Source of the DNA: Streptomyces sp. VRA16 Mangrove soil
Lineage (GTDB): Bacteria; Actinomycetota; Actinomycetes; Streptomycetales; Streptomycetaceae
Length of the DNA: 64,000 nt
Reading direction: 5' to 3'
Assembly: GCF_017377775.1 (NCBI RefSeq)
Contig: NZ_JAFVLN010000025.1
Location: 35,948 to 99,947 of the forward strand
The notes under the pieces were generated by a model. It worked only from the letters and a program-made list of their open reading frames with translations, had not been told where the DNA came from and ran no database searches. This document shows positions 48,546 to 57,420 of the stretch, piece by piece. The translations under genes and the position numbers were made by a program. Numbering within the stretch: position 1 is the stretch's first letter; every line of letters starts with the position of its first letter.

Positions 48546-51010
48546 CACCGGCGCCGCTGCCGCCGTGCCACCAGGACCGTGCCCGCCGCCACGAGCAGGG
48601 CCGCCGCCAGTGCGGACCACCCCGTGACACTGAAACCGGAACCGGTGTCGGCGAGTTCGCCACCGTGACCGTTGTCACCCGGCGCGGGCGTCGGCGTCGG
48701 CGTGCCCGGCACCGACACCGTCGGGGTCGGCGTGGGCGTGGGAGTCGACACCGCCCGGTCCGTGTTGGTCACCGTGCAGGTCACGTCGGCCCCGGCCGGC
48801 ACCGTCACCTTCTCGTCCGTCACCGCCAGCGCGGTGCCCCCGGCGGTCTCGCATGCCCAGTCCCCGGCGTCGTATCCCTCCGGGCCGCCGGACTCACCGA
48901 GCGTGTAGCGGCCCGCCTCGATGTCGGCGCCGGTCACGGCGTCCGCGCCCGTGACGCCGGAGAGGTCGCTCGGCCCGTCGGCGCTCAGCGTCCAGTCGGT
49001 GGCCGCGGCGGTGCCCCCGTGCTCGTTCACGACCTGCTTGACCAGCGTGAGGCGGGCCTTGCAGACGACCTTGTTCAGGACGGCGAACGTGTTGTGTTCC
49101 CGGGTGAGTTCGGCCTCGTAGGGCACCGGTTCGTCGACGGCCGTGCCGTTCGCGCCGGTCACCCTGCTGTCGGTGAGGGTGCAGGCGGCCGGCAGCGTCG
49201 GGGTCTCCGCGACGGTCGTGGTGTCGCCGACGGTGTAGCCCTCGCGGACCTCGCCCCACGCCTGGTCGTGCGGGGCCGTGTCGGACGGGCCGGTGAGGGT
49301 GAGACCGGCGTCGAGACCGTCGGGCCGGTCGGCGTGCGCGTACCGGACGCCGTCCACCTCCCACGTCTTGGTGACCTCGACGTCGGCGGTCTGCGGCGGT
49401 CTGTTGTGGACGACGCAGCTGATCGCCGCCAGGCTCGGTACGTTCACGGTGAATCCGGGCGACGCGGCGGTGCCGGTGTTCACGACGTCCACGGCCGCAC
49501 CGGTGTCGAGGTCGGTGCAGACGGCGTTCTTGCCGCCCTGGGTGACCAGGTCGTAGCCGCTCTGCTGGCTCTCCGCGACCGTGATGTCGGCGTCGGTGGT
49601 CCCGGCGGGGTACGTCGGGTTGAACACGACACCGCCGGTGCCGTCGTCACCGGTGGTCTGGGTGTCCGGCAGTCCGCCCATCCCTGCGGTCGTCGTGGAC
49701 GCGTCGAACTGCCAGCCCGCGGGCGCGTTCTCGGCGCCGGTCACGTCCTCGCCCGTGGTGCCCGCGGGCACGATCTGCTTGATGACGGAGAGGGTGCCGT
49801 CGCAGTGGGTGAGTGCCAGGTTGTGCAGGGCCTCACCGGCAGCCGCGAAGTCGTCGGTCTGGTAGTAGTCGGCGGTCGTCGGGTTGGAGCCGGTGAACGC
49901 CTCCTCGCCGGAGATCGCCCTCAGATTGAGCCCGGACACCCCCTCGACCCCCTTGCCGACGCCGACCGCGACGACCCGTGAGCCCTTCGCCTTCACCGCG
50001 TTGGCGGCGAAGATGCCGCCCTCGACGTCGGCGAAGTGGGTGTTGGAGCCGTCGCCGGTGTACGGGTTGTTCCAGCGGGTGGGGTTGCCGTCGGTCAGCA
50101 CGACGACCAGGTCGTACGTGGGCGCGGCCTTGGCGACCGCGTACATCGCCTGGTCCCAGTTGGTGCCCGAGCCCAGGGTCCAGTCGGCGTACAGGGCCTT
50201 GAACGCGTCCGCGCCCGCCTGCGTGGACACCGACATCAGGCCGGGGTGGTTGGCGCTGACGCCGGTCGTCGGCGGCGAGGTCTTGTCGAAGGAGAAGAGC
50301 GCCATCCGCGACGGCGTGCCGGTGAGCGTGTTCGTCAGCTTGTCCGTGGCCGCCTTGAGGTCGGGCAGCGCGCTGCCCACGGACGACGACAGGTCGAGCA
50401 CGACGGCGATGTCGAGCCCGCACGACTCGGGCATCTCCGGGTTCGTACGGGACTGCTGCCAGATGCCGCCCGACGCGAGATAGGGAGTTGTCGACCAGGC
50501 CGTGCTGTACATGAAGTCGCTGGTCGAGCTGTACGTCCGACCGGCCGCCAGGGCGGGTGTCCGGAACTGGTACGTCGACTCCTCGGAGGAGGAGCCGCTG
50601 CCCTTGCCGGTGCGCAGCGTCGGGTTCGTGTACCAGCCGGCGGGCACGCCCCCGTCGACCTGCCGCACCCAGAATTGCTGCCCCTCGTTGACTCCGCCGC
50701 TGCCCACGTCCGGGATGGTGAAGCTGCAGTCGCCGTCACCGTCGGAGGTGCACCGCGCCCAGGCGTCGGCGACCGGCGCGGTGGCCGTCTCGCTCGCGTA
50801 GAGCGCCAGTTGAACCCCGGCGAGCGGGGCGACGGAGGAGTCGCCGTCGCGGTCACCGCCCGTCTTCACGGTGACGACCGCCTCGTCGGCGGCCGGGGAC
50901 GGGACATCGGCGGCCACGACGCCGGAACCGGCCGCGACCGCGCTCAGAGTGAGCGCGGCCGCGGCACACAGGCCCCACAGCCGTGCGGCCCGCGAACGGT
51001 GACGCATCAT
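48545..51010 (-). CDS. Sortase-anchored vWA surface protein
   Basis: 821 aa. A signal peptide (about 1-35, ending VVAADVPSPA) is followed by a beta-rich domain, a vWA domain (about 195-400) with MIDAS DLSSS, TNW and VVVLTDGNPT, then several SpaA/CnaB-like beta modules (LSVIKQIVPAGTTGEDVTGA, LTLVKQVVNEHGGTAAATDW). These lead to a Thr/Pro stalk (STPTPTPTPTVSVPGTPTPT), a LADTGS sorting motif, a membrane helix and a basic tail (RRQRRR). LAxTG-type signals fit class E sortases, which anchor proteins in the Streptomyces wall. It probably works as an adhesin. GGGAG precedes the tandem ATGs; the first, 51010, is used. Confidence 0.88.
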   Translation of the reverse strand: MMRHRSRAARLWGLCAAAALTLSAVAAGSGVVAADVPSPAADEAVVTVKTGGDRDGDSSVAPLAGVQLALYASETATAPVADAWARCTSDGDGDCSFTIPDVGSGGVNEGQQFWVRQVDGGVPAGWYTNPTLRTGKGSGSSSEESTYQFRTPALAAGRTYSSTSDFMYSTAWSTTPYLASGGIWQQSRTNPEMPESCGLDIAVVLDLSSSVGSALPDLKAATDKLTNTLTGTPSRMALFSFDKTSPPTTGVSANHPGLMSVSTQAGADAFKALYADWTLGSGTNWDQAMYAVAKAAPTYDLVVVLTDGNPTRWNNPYTGDGSNTHFADVEGGIFAANAVKAKGSRVVAVGVGKGVEGVSGLNLRAISGEEAFTGSNPTTADYYQTDDFAAAGEALHNLALTHCDGTLSVIKQIVPAGTTGEDVTGAENAPAGWQFDASTTTAGMGGLPDTQTTGDDGTGGVVFNPTYPAGTTDADITVAESQQSGYDLVTQGGKNAVCTDLDTGAAVDVVNTGTAASPGFTVNVPSLAAISCVVHNRPPQTADVEVTKTWEVDGVRYAHADRPDGLDAGLTLTGPSDTAPHDQAWGEVREGYTVGDTTTVAETPTLPAACTLTDSRVTGANGTAVDEPVPYEAELTREHNTFAVLNKVVCKARLTLVKQVVNEHGGTAAATDWTLSADGPSDLSGVTGADAVTGADIEAGRYTLGESGGPEGYDAGDWACETAGGTALAVTDEKVTVPAGADVTCTVTNTDRAVSTPTPTPTPTVSVPGTPTPTPAPGDNGHGGELADTGSGFSVTGWSALAAALLVAAGTVLVARRQRRR

Positions 51011-51090
51011 CAGGCTCCCGGAGAGTACGAGCACAGGAATGCCCGAATTTATCCGATTAGCCCTTTACATTCGCGTACGTGATGCGGGGC

Positions 51091-51142
51091 GGCGCGGCGC
51101 CCCTCCGTGCGGCGCGGCGCCCCTCCATGCGGCGGGGCGCCG
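51091..51142. repeat. Two and a half tandem 20-bp repeats
   Basis: Units GGCGCGGCGCCCCTCCRTGC start at 51091 and 51111, with a partial copy from 51131 (GGCGGGGCGC). They lie just downstream of the nucleotidase gene on the minus strand. The GGCGCCCC core can fold locally, but no clean terminator is evident. Confidence 0.75.
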
Positions 51143-51147
51143 CTGCC

Positions 51148-52965
51148 TCACTTCAGGATGGTGATCCGGTCCCCCTTCGGCGGGGCGATCGGGTTCGCCG
51201 CCGAGGAGTTGGCGGTCATGTAGTCGTTGAACGCCTTCAGGTCGTCCGCGCCGACCAGCGGGTTCGTGCCCTGCCCGAGCGCCGCGAAGCCGTCGCCGCC
51301 GCCCGCGAGGAAGGAGTTCATCGCGACGCGGTAGGTGGCGGCCGGGTCGATCGCCGCGCCGTTCAGCCTGATGGAGTCGACGACGACCCGGTTCGCGCCG
51401 GACTTCGTCATGTCGAGCGTGTACGTGAGCCCCGCCGACGGCTGAAGGATCTTCGGGGACGCCTCGTTCGCGCCGCTGACCTGCTGCTGGAGCGCCTGGA
51501 CGACCTGCGCGCCGGTCAGGTCGACCAGGTTGACGGTGTTGCTGAAGGGCTGCACCGTGAACGCCTCGCCGTACGTCACGACGCCGTCGCCCTCGCTGCC
51601 GCTCGCCTTGAAGACGAGGTCCGAGCGGACGCCGCCCGGGTTCATCAGGGCCAGACTCGCCTTCGGGTCGAGCGACTTCGCGTGCGCGAGCTGCGCGTCC
51701 GCGATCAGGTCGCCGAGCGGCTCCTCCGGGGTGCCGGCGCCGCGGCCGGGGATGTCGGCGGAGATGTACCCGACGGCCTGGCTGGAGACGGGCGCGGCCA
51801 GCTTGTTCCACTTGCCGATCAGGGCCGTCATGTCGGCGGCCTTCTCCTGCGTCCGCGTCACCACGTGGTTCGCGGACGTCGGCGACTTCACGGACGTACG
51901 GACGACGTCCCGGGTCGCCCGGTCGTACGTCAGCGTCGTGTCCGTGTAGAGCTTCCCGTACGAGGACGCGGAGGTGACCATGCGCGGCTTGCCGCTCGGG
52001 TCCGGGATCGTGCACACGTACGCCTGGTGGGTGTGGCCCGTGACCAGGGCGTCGACCTTCGGCGTGACGTTCTTGGCGATGTCCACGATCGGGCCCGAGA
52101 TGCCGTCGCCCGCGCCCGGGGAGTCACAGTCGTAGTTGTACGAGGTGGAGGCCGGGGCCCCGCCCTCGTGGACCAGGGCGACGATCGACTTCACGCCCTG
52201 CTTGTCGAGGATCTTCGCGTACTTGTTGATCGTCTCGACCTCGTCGCCGAACTTCAGGCCCTTGACGCCCGACGCCGACACGATGTTCGGGGTGCCCTCC
52301 AGCGTGACGCCGATGAAGCCGACCTTCACGCCGTGCTGCTTCCACACCCAGTAGGGCTTGAGGATCGGCTTGCCGGTCTTCTCGTCCGTCACGTTCGCGG
52401 CGAGGTAGGGGTAGTCGGCGCCCTCGAAGGTCTGACCCGCCTCGTAACAGCCGTCGGTGGGGTGGCAGCCGCCGTTCTGCATGCGCGCCAGCTCGGTGGC
52501 GCCCTCGTCGAACTCGTGGTTGCCGACGGAGGTGACGTCCAGGTCGAGCTTGTTCATCGCCTCGACGGTCGGCTCGTCGTGGAAGAGGCCCGACAGCAGC
52601 GGGCTCGCGCCGATCAGGTCGCCGGCGGCGGCCGTGATGCTGTACGGGTGGCCCTTGCGGGCGGTGCGCAGGGAGCTGGCCAGGTACTCCACGCCGCCCG
52701 CGTCGACCTGCTTCTTCGTGCCGTCGGCCGCGGTCTCGGTGACCTGCCCGGAGGAGCCGGCCGGCGGCTCCAGGTTTCCGTGGAAGTCGTTGAAGGACAG
52801 CAGTTGTACGTCCTGGTAGCGGCCGCCGCCGTGGCCCCGGTCGGCGTGCGCCCCTGCGGGCAGCGCGGCGACGAGGGCGCCCGCGGTGGCGACTGTCGCG
52901 GCGGCGCCGAGGGCGGCCCTCAGCCGGCGCCCCGGTCTGCGGTGGTGTCCTGACGTTCCTGGCAT
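51148..52965 (-). CDS. Secreted 5'-nucleotidase/2',3'-cyclic phosphodiesterase (UshA-like)
   Basis: 605 aa. A signal peptide (about 1-40, RRLRAALGAAATVATAGALV to GAHAD) leads to a calcineurin-like metallophosphatase domain (about 50-340): LLSFNDFHGNLEP (first metal motif), AAAGDLIGASPLLSG, VGNHEFDEG (GNHEFD) and VTGHTHQAYVC. The C-terminal 5'-nucleotidase domain (about 360-600) has LALMNPGGVRSDLV. It releases phosphate and nucleosides from nucleotides outside the cell. No PHO box is obvious upstream, though phosphate control would be usual. GGGGAGA lies 7 nt before ATG 52965. Confidence 0.92.
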   Translation of the reverse strand: MPGTSGHHRRPGRRLRAALGAAATVATAGALVAALPAGAHADRGHGGGRYQDVQLLSFNDFHGNLEPPAGSSGQVTETAADGTKKQVDAGGVEYLASSLRTARKGHPYSITAAAGDLIGASPLLSGLFHDEPTVEAMNKLDLDVTSVGNHEFDEGATELARMQNGGCHPTDGCYEAGQTFEGADYPYLAANVTDEKTGKPILKPYWVWKQHGVKVGFIGVTLEGTPNIVSASGVKGLKFGDEVETINKYAKILDKQGVKSIVALVHEGGAPASTSYNYDCDSPGAGDGISGPIVDIAKNVTPKVDALVTGHTHQAYVCTIPDPSGKPRMVTSASSYGKLYTDTTLTYDRATRDVVRTSVKSPTSANHVVTRTQEKAADMTALIGKWNKLAAPVSSQAVGYISADIPGRGAGTPEEPLGDLIADAQLAHAKSLDPKASLALMNPGGVRSDLVFKASGSEGDGVVTYGEAFTVQPFSNTVNLVDLTGAQVVQALQQQVSGANEASPKILQPSAGLTYTLDMTKSGANRVVVDSIRLNGAAIDPAATYRVAMNSFLAGGGDGFAALGQGTNPLVGADDLKAFNDYMTANSSAANPIAPPKGDRITILK

Positions 52966-53117
52966 GCCTGCGTCTCCCCGGGGTGAGCTGTGTGACGACT
53001 GTGGTGGGGCGCAGCCTAAGGTCAACGCGCGTAGCGCAACAGGGGGTTGCGGGTTACGAGCTGGTTGCCGACGACTCCTGCCGACCGCGCACGGGGCCCC
53101 GCCGTACCCTCGTAGCC

Positions 53118-54065
53118 ATGACCACGGACCCCGCAACCGACACCGAACCCGGCCCCTCGGGCCGCCGTATCGACACCCTCTCCGTCCTCGACTCCGAGCA
53201 GTCGGCCGCCGTCCGCGCCCTGCTCGCCGACGCCGCCCGCACCGACGGCCAGCAGGCCGTGTCCGAGCAGGGCAGGCTGCAGTTGCGGGGCGGGGAGCGC
53301 GACGGCATCCACCACCTCCTCCTCTCCGTCGGCGACGAGCTGATCGGGTACGCGCAGCTGGAGGACACCGACCCGGTGGAGGCCCCGGCCGCCGAGCTGG
53401 TGGTGCACCCGGCGCACCGCGGGCACGGGCACGGGCGGGCGCTCGGCACGGCGCTGCTCGCGGCGTCGGGCAAGCGGCTGCGGGTGTGGGCACACGGCGG
53501 GCACAGCGCGGCGCGCCATCTGGCGCAGGTCCTCGGGCTCTCCCTCTTCCGCGAACTGCGGCAGATGCGGCGGCCGCTGACCGATCTGGAGCTGCCGGAG
53601 CCGGTGCTCCCCGAGGGCGTGCGCATCCGCACCTTCGTACCGGGTCAGGACGACGCGGCGTGGCTCGCGGTGAACGCGGCGGCGTTCGCGCACCACCCCG
53701 AGCAGGGCTCGCTCACCCAGCGCGACCTGGACGACCGCAAGGCCGAGCCGTGGTTCGACCCGGCGGGCTTCTTCCTGGCCTTCAAGCGGACCGCGCAGGG
53801 CGACGAGCTGGTCGGCTTCCACTGGACGAAGGTGCACGCGCAGGAGCGGCTCGGCGAGGTGTACGTGGTGGGCGTGGTCCCCGAGGGCCAGGGCGGCGGC
53901 CTGGGCAAGGCGCTCACGGCGACGGGCCTGCGCCATCTGGCGGGGTCCGGTCTGCCGACGGCGATGCTCTACGTCGACGCGGACAACAAGGCGGCGGTGA
54001 GCGTGTACGAGCGGCTCGGTTTCACGACGTACGAAACGGACTTGATGTACCGAACCGAGTCATAA
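53118..54065 (+). CDS. mshD: Mycothiol synthase
   Basis: 315 aa with two GNAT domains. The N-terminal domain (about 1-140; AAELVVHPAHRGHGHGRALG) and the C-terminal active domain (about 165-315; VYVVGVVPEGQGGGLGKALT, ADNKAAVSVYERLGFTTYET) each have an acetyl-CoA loop. It transfers acetyl to the cysteine amine of Cys-GlcN-Ins, the last step to mycothiol. The ATG has TACCCT 7 nt upstream and no Shine-Dalgarno sequence, so leaderless translation is likely. A hairpin ends the gene. mshA lies at the far left of the window. Confidence 0.94.
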   Translation: MTTDPATDTEPGPSGRRIDTLSVLDSEQSAAVRALLADAARTDGQQAVSEQGRLQLRGGERDGIHHLLLSVGDELIGYAQLEDTDPVEAPAAELVVHPAHRGHGHGRALGTALLAASGKRLRVWAHGGHSAARHLAQVLGLSLFRELRQMRRPLTDLELPEPVLPEGVRIRTFVPGQDDAAWLAVNAAAFAHHPEQGSLTQRDLDDRKAEPWFDPAGFFLAFKRTAQGDELVGFHWTKVHAQERLGEVYVVGVVPEGQGGGLGKALTATGLRHLAGSGLPTAMLYVDADNKAAVSVYERLGFTTYETDLMYRTES

Positions 54066-54083
54066 CCCGGCACTTTTCGAGGC

Positions 54084-54113
54084 AGGGGGCGGTGTCGCTT
54101 GACGCCGCCCCCT
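54084..54113 (+). terminator. Terminator after mshD
   Basis: AGGGGGCGG (54084-54092) pairs with CCGCCCCCT (54105-54113) around a 12-nt loop that itself contains GTC/GAC. It is followed by CTCTTGC and lies 18 bp after the mshD stop. Confidence 0.78.
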
Positions 54114-54124
54114 CTCTTGCATCA

Positions 54125-54152
54125 CCCTTTCACTACTTGATTAGTGAAAGGG
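54125..54152. promoter_or_regulatory. Perfect 11-bp-arm inverted repeat, GntR(YtrA) operator
   Basis: CCCTTTCACTA and TAGTGAAAGGG are complementary and separated by 6 nt (CTTGAT). The site ends 10 bp before the GTG of the regulator, so a bound repressor would cover the promoter. Its length and AT-centre fit YtrA-type GntR dimers. Confidence 0.78.
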
Positions 54153-54162
54153 GGGTACGCCA

Positions 54163-54579
54163 GTGGCACAGCAACCGAATCCTGCGATCGAGTTCCGCAT
54201 CGACCGCCACAGCGGCGTCGCCACCTATCTCCAGATCGTCCACCAGACCGAGCAGGCACTGCGGCTCGGCATGCTCGAGCCCGGGGACAAGCTCCCCACC
54301 GCGCGCGAGGTCGTCGAAGCCACCGCGATCAACCCGAACACGGTGCTCAAGGCGTACCGCGAGCTGGAGCGGGAGGGCCTCGTCGAGGCGCGCCGGGGCC
54401 TGGGCACGTTCGTGCGCAGATCGCTGGGGTCGAGCCCTGCCGACTCACCGCTGCGCAGCGAGCTGGAGGACTGGATGAGTCGGGCGAGAGACAGCGGCAT
54501 GGACCGCGAGGACGTGGCGGCCCTGTTCACCGTCGCGCTGGAAACACACTTCGGCACCATCACCAAGGGGACCTCATGA
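54163..54579 (+). CDS. GntR regulator of the YtrA subfamily
   Basis: 138 aa. The winged HTH is at about 15-75 (YLQIVHQTEQALRLGMLEPG, LPTAREVVEATAINPNTVLK, EREGLVEARRGLGTFV). Only a short helical tail follows (SPLRSELEDWMSRARDSGMD), as in YtrA repressors, which sense cell-envelope stress or antibiotics and repress an ABC exporter in the same operon. The stop overlaps the ATPase start (ATGA). The large inverted repeat just upstream is its likely operator, giving negative autoregulation of the whole operon. Confidence 0.9.
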   Translation: MAQQPNPAIEFRIDRHSGVATYLQIVHQTEQALRLGMLEPGDKLPTAREVVEATAINPNTVLKAYRELEREGLVEARRGLGTFVRRSLGSSPADSPLRSELEDWMSRARDSGMDREDVAALFTVALETHFGTITKGTS

Positions 54580-55475
54580 CCACGGCGATCGAGGCGACGG
54601 GCCTCGGCAAGCGGTACGGGCGGCACGGCAAGGCCGCTCTCGACGACTGCTCGTTCCGGCTGCCCGAGGGCCGCATCAGCGCCCTCGTGGGGCCGAACGG
54701 AGCGGGCAAGTCGACGCTGCTGTCGATCGCCGCGGGCCTGACGCGCCAGAGCTCCGGCACCCTGACCGTCCTCGGCGCCGCGCCCGGCGGCGCCCGCCCC
54801 AAGGTCTCGTACCTCTCCCAGGACAAGCCGCTGCACCCCCAGCTGTCCATCGCGGACACCCTGCGGATGGGCGCGGAGCTCAACAAGGAGCGGTGGGACG
54901 CGGCGTACGCGGCGACGATCGTGGAGGCCGGCGCCCTCGACCCGAAGACGAAGGTGCGGACGCTCTCCGGCGGCCAGCGCACCCGCGTCGCGCTCGCCCT
55001 CGCCCTCGGCAAGCGGCCCGAGCTGATGCTCCTGGACGAGCCGATGGCCGACCTGGACCCGCTGGCCCGGCACGAGCTGATGGGCACGCTGATGGCGGAC
55101 GCCGCCGAGCACGGCACGACCGTCCTGATGTCGTCCCACATCGTGTCCGAACTGGCCGACGCCTGCGACCACCTGCTGCTGCTCGGCGGCGGACGGATCC
55201 GGCTCGGCGGCGGCATCGACGACCTGCTGGGCGCGCACAGCCTGGTCACCGGGCGCGGCGACCTGTCGCGGCACACGGTCGTCGAGTCCCGCGCCTCGGG
55301 CCGCGGCGTCACCGCCCTGATCCGGCGCGACGGACCGGTCGGGGACGGCTGGCAGGTGCAGGAGCCCTCCCTGGAGGAGCTGCTCCTGGCGCACCTGCGC
55401 TCCCCAGACGCCCCGGCGCTGCTCACCCCGAGCACCGCCGCCACGGCGACGGACCGCACGGCGGTGACCGCATGA
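54576..55475 (+). CDS. ABC exporter ATP-binding protein
   Basis: 299 aa. Walker A GPNGAGKSTL (about 39-48), Q-loop YLSQDKPLHP, signature LSGGQRTRVA, Walker B LMLLDEPMADLD and switch His in SSHIVSEL are all intact. The C-terminal ~80 residues (TVVESRASGRGVTALIRRDG) resemble the extension of YtrB/BcrA-type ATPases. It powers the three permeases encoded downstream. Start and stop overlap neighbours by 4 bp each. Gene order GntR-ATPase-permeases is the YtrA operon type. Confidence 0.92.
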   Translation: MTTAIEATGLGKRYGRHGKAALDDCSFRLPEGRISALVGPNGAGKSTLLSIAAGLTRQSSGTLTVLGAAPGGARPKVSYLSQDKPLHPQLSIADTLRMGAELNKERWDAAYAATIVEAGALDPKTKVRTLSGGQRTRVALALALGKRPELMLLDEPMADLDPLARHELMGTLMADAAEHGTTVLMSSHIVSELADACDHLLLLGGGRIRLGGGIDDLLGAHSLVTGRGDLSRHTVVESRASGRGVTALIRRDGPVGDGWQVQEPSLEELLLAHLRSPDAPALLTPSTAATATDRTAVTA

Positions 55476-56479
55476 GCGCGACGCTGGAGCGGCCGACCGC
55501 GGGGAAGTCCCCGGTGCGGCGCACCCTGCCGGGCGCCGACGGCCTGGTGTGGACGGTGCTGCGGCTGCACCGCACGGCCCTGTGGATCTGGACCGGCTAT
55601 CTCGCCGTCAGCCTCGGCCTGCTGCTGTGGCTGTGGGGGCCCGGCGCCTCGGCGCCCCAGAAGGCGTTCGACAGGTTCGGATACGCGGGGGCGCAGGACA
55701 CCGCCTGGGACGGCAAGTCCTTCCCGCTCAGCTCCTGGCTGCCCGAGTTCCTCTCGCCCCTCGGCTCGTTCGACACGCTCTTCTACGATCCCGCGACGCT
55801 CACCCGGACAGCCGCGGTCGCCGTCGCCGTCTTCGCCGCGGGCCCGCTGATCGCCCGCGAGCTGGAGCTGGGCACCGCGCAGTTGGCGTGGACGCAGTCC
55901 GTCTCCCCGGCCCGCTGGCTCACCGCCAAGCTGGCACTGCCCGCACTGCTGATCACCGTCGGCACGACCCTGGTCGTCGCGCTGTACGAGGTGGTGTGGC
56001 GGGCGCACGGGCACCTGCTCGTCGCCGGGATCGGCCCGCGCTCGTTCTACTTCAACATCGGCCCGGCGACGGTCGCGAACGCTCTGTTCGGGCTCGCCCT
56101 CGGCGTGCTCGCCGCGCTGGTGCTGCGCCGCACGCTGCCCGCGCTCGCCGTCGCCGGCATCGGCACGTATCTGGTCGGTGCGCTGCGCGCCAACTCCTGG
56201 CCCTTCCAGGGCGCCTACCAGCAGCCCGAGATCCCGGTCCACAACAAGGCGATCACGTCCGGCGGCACCGAGATCAGCGACCCGCAGTGCTACATGGACC
56301 AGAAGTGCCTCGCCGCCCACCACGTCACGGGCTTCGACCGGCACTACCTGCCCTCCCCCGACTACTGGCCCCGCCAGCTCGCCGAGACGGGCGTCCTGCT
56401 CGCCCTCACGGCCGTCCTCGTCGTCGCCGCCTTCCTGGTGCTCCGCCGCTACCAGCCCAAGAAGGAGACCACCGGATGA
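55472..56479 (+). CDS. ABC exporter permease, copy 1
   Basis: 335 aa with about six membrane helices. LVWTVLRLHRTALWIWTGYL is the N-terminal motif shared by all three permeases here. LIARELELGTAQLAWTQSVS and PARWLTAKLALPALLITVGT form the second shared block. Between helices 1 and 2 lies a long outer loop (PQKAFDRFGYAGAQDTAWDG), and a second outer loop has a Cys pair (DPQCYMDQKCLAAHH). Paralogous permeases with a common ATPase suggest a hetero-oligomeric or substrate-specific exporter. The ATG overlaps the ATPase stop. Confidence 0.86.
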   Translation: MSATLERPTAGKSPVRRTLPGADGLVWTVLRLHRTALWIWTGYLAVSLGLLLWLWGPGASAPQKAFDRFGYAGAQDTAWDGKSFPLSSWLPEFLSPLGSFDTLFYDPATLTRTAAVAVAVFAAGPLIARELELGTAQLAWTQSVSPARWLTAKLALPALLITVGTTLVVALYEVVWRAHGHLLVAGIGPRSFYFNIGPATVANALFGLALGVLAALVLRRTLPALAVAGIGTYLVGALRANSWPFQGAYQQPEIPVHNKAITSGGTEISDPQCYMDQKCLAAHHVTGFDRHYLPSPDYWPRQLAETGVLLALTAVLVVAAFLVLRRYQPKKETTG

Positions 56480-57420
56480 GCGCCGCCGCCTTCTCGCCCC
56501 GCGGGGGCCTGACCTGGACCGTGCTGCGGCTGCACCGGGGCACGCTGTGGCTGTGGGCCGCGTACGTCGTCCTGGGCGCCGGGGTGCTGCTGTGGGCCTG
56601 GGGGCCCGGCACCTCGGGGCTCGACATCACGGGGACCTGCGACCCGGCGGTGGCCGGCGGGTGCACGGCGAAGGGGCCGACCGCCGACCCGTACCACTAC
56701 GCGCTGACGCTCACCGACGGCTTCCTCTCCCTGCTGCCGCTGGCCGTCGCGGTCTTCGCGGGCGGCGCGCTCATCGGGCGTGAACTGGAGAGCGGGACCG
56801 CCCAGTTGACGTGGACCCAGTCCGTCGCCCCGGCCCGCTGGCTCCTCACCAAGCTGGCCCTGCCCGCCCTTGCGCTCGTCGCGGGCACCGGTCTGCTGGT
56901 CGTGCTGCGCCGCCAGGTCGCGGCGGCGGCGCCCGGACTGACCGACAACCGCTGGTTCACCGGCAGCTTCGACGCGCTCGGCCCGGTCGCGGTCGTGCTG
57001 CCGCTGCTCGGCCTCGTCTGCGGCGCTCTCGCGGCCCTGTTCCAGCGCCGTCTGCTGGCCGGCGCCGCCCTCGGCTTCCTCCTGACGGCCGCCCTGGCGG
57101 CCGCCCTCGATCTGCTCCGCCCGTACCTGTGGCCCACCACCACCGTCACGGGCACCCTCGCCCAGGGCTACCGCGGCTTCACCGGCGACGTCGTCGACGA
57201 GGGCGCGATCACGGGCTCCGGCGCCCACATCGTGGACCCGATCTGTGTCAACGACCAGGCCTGCATCACCGAGCACAACATCACCGGCTACTACACGGAG
57301 GGCCACCCGCCGTCGCACTTCTGGCCGCTCCAGCTCGTGGAGACCGGCGTGGTGCTGGTCCTCACGGTGATCGTCACCCTGATCGCGTTCCGCGTCCTCG
57401 GCAGGAGAGTGGCCCCATGA
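56476..57420 (+). CDS. ABC exporter permease, copy 2
   Basis: 314 aa paralogue of the preceding gene, with the same order: LTWTVLRLHRGTLWLWAAYV, LIGRELESGTAQLTWTQSVA and PARWLLTKLALPALALVAGT. The outer loops contain Cys pairs (TCDPAVAGGCTAKG and DPICVNDQACITEHNITG). Hydrophobic helices near the C-terminus end VTLIAFRVLGRRVAP. It overlaps genes on both sides by 4 bp (ATGA), so the three permeases are made from one message at similar levels. Confidence 0.86.
   Translation: MSAAAFSPRGGLTWTVLRLHRGTLWLWAAYVVLGAGVLLWAWGPGTSGLDITGTCDPAVAGGCTAKGPTADPYHYALTLTDGFLSLLPLAVAVFAGGALIGRELESGTAQLTWTQSVAPARWLLTKLALPALALVAGTGLLVVLRRQVAAAAPGLTDNRWFTGSFDALGPVAVVLPLLGLVCGALAALFQRRLLAGAALGFLLTAALAAALDLLRPYLWPTTTVTGTLAQGYRGFTGDVVDEGAITGSGAHIVDPICVNDQACITEHNITGYYTEGHPPSHFWPLQLVETGVVLVLTVIVTLIAFRVLGRRVAP

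Noticed and set aside
53022..53936. 304-codon minus-strand frame opposite mshD
   Set aside because: Shadow of mshD, whose two GNAT domains are clear.
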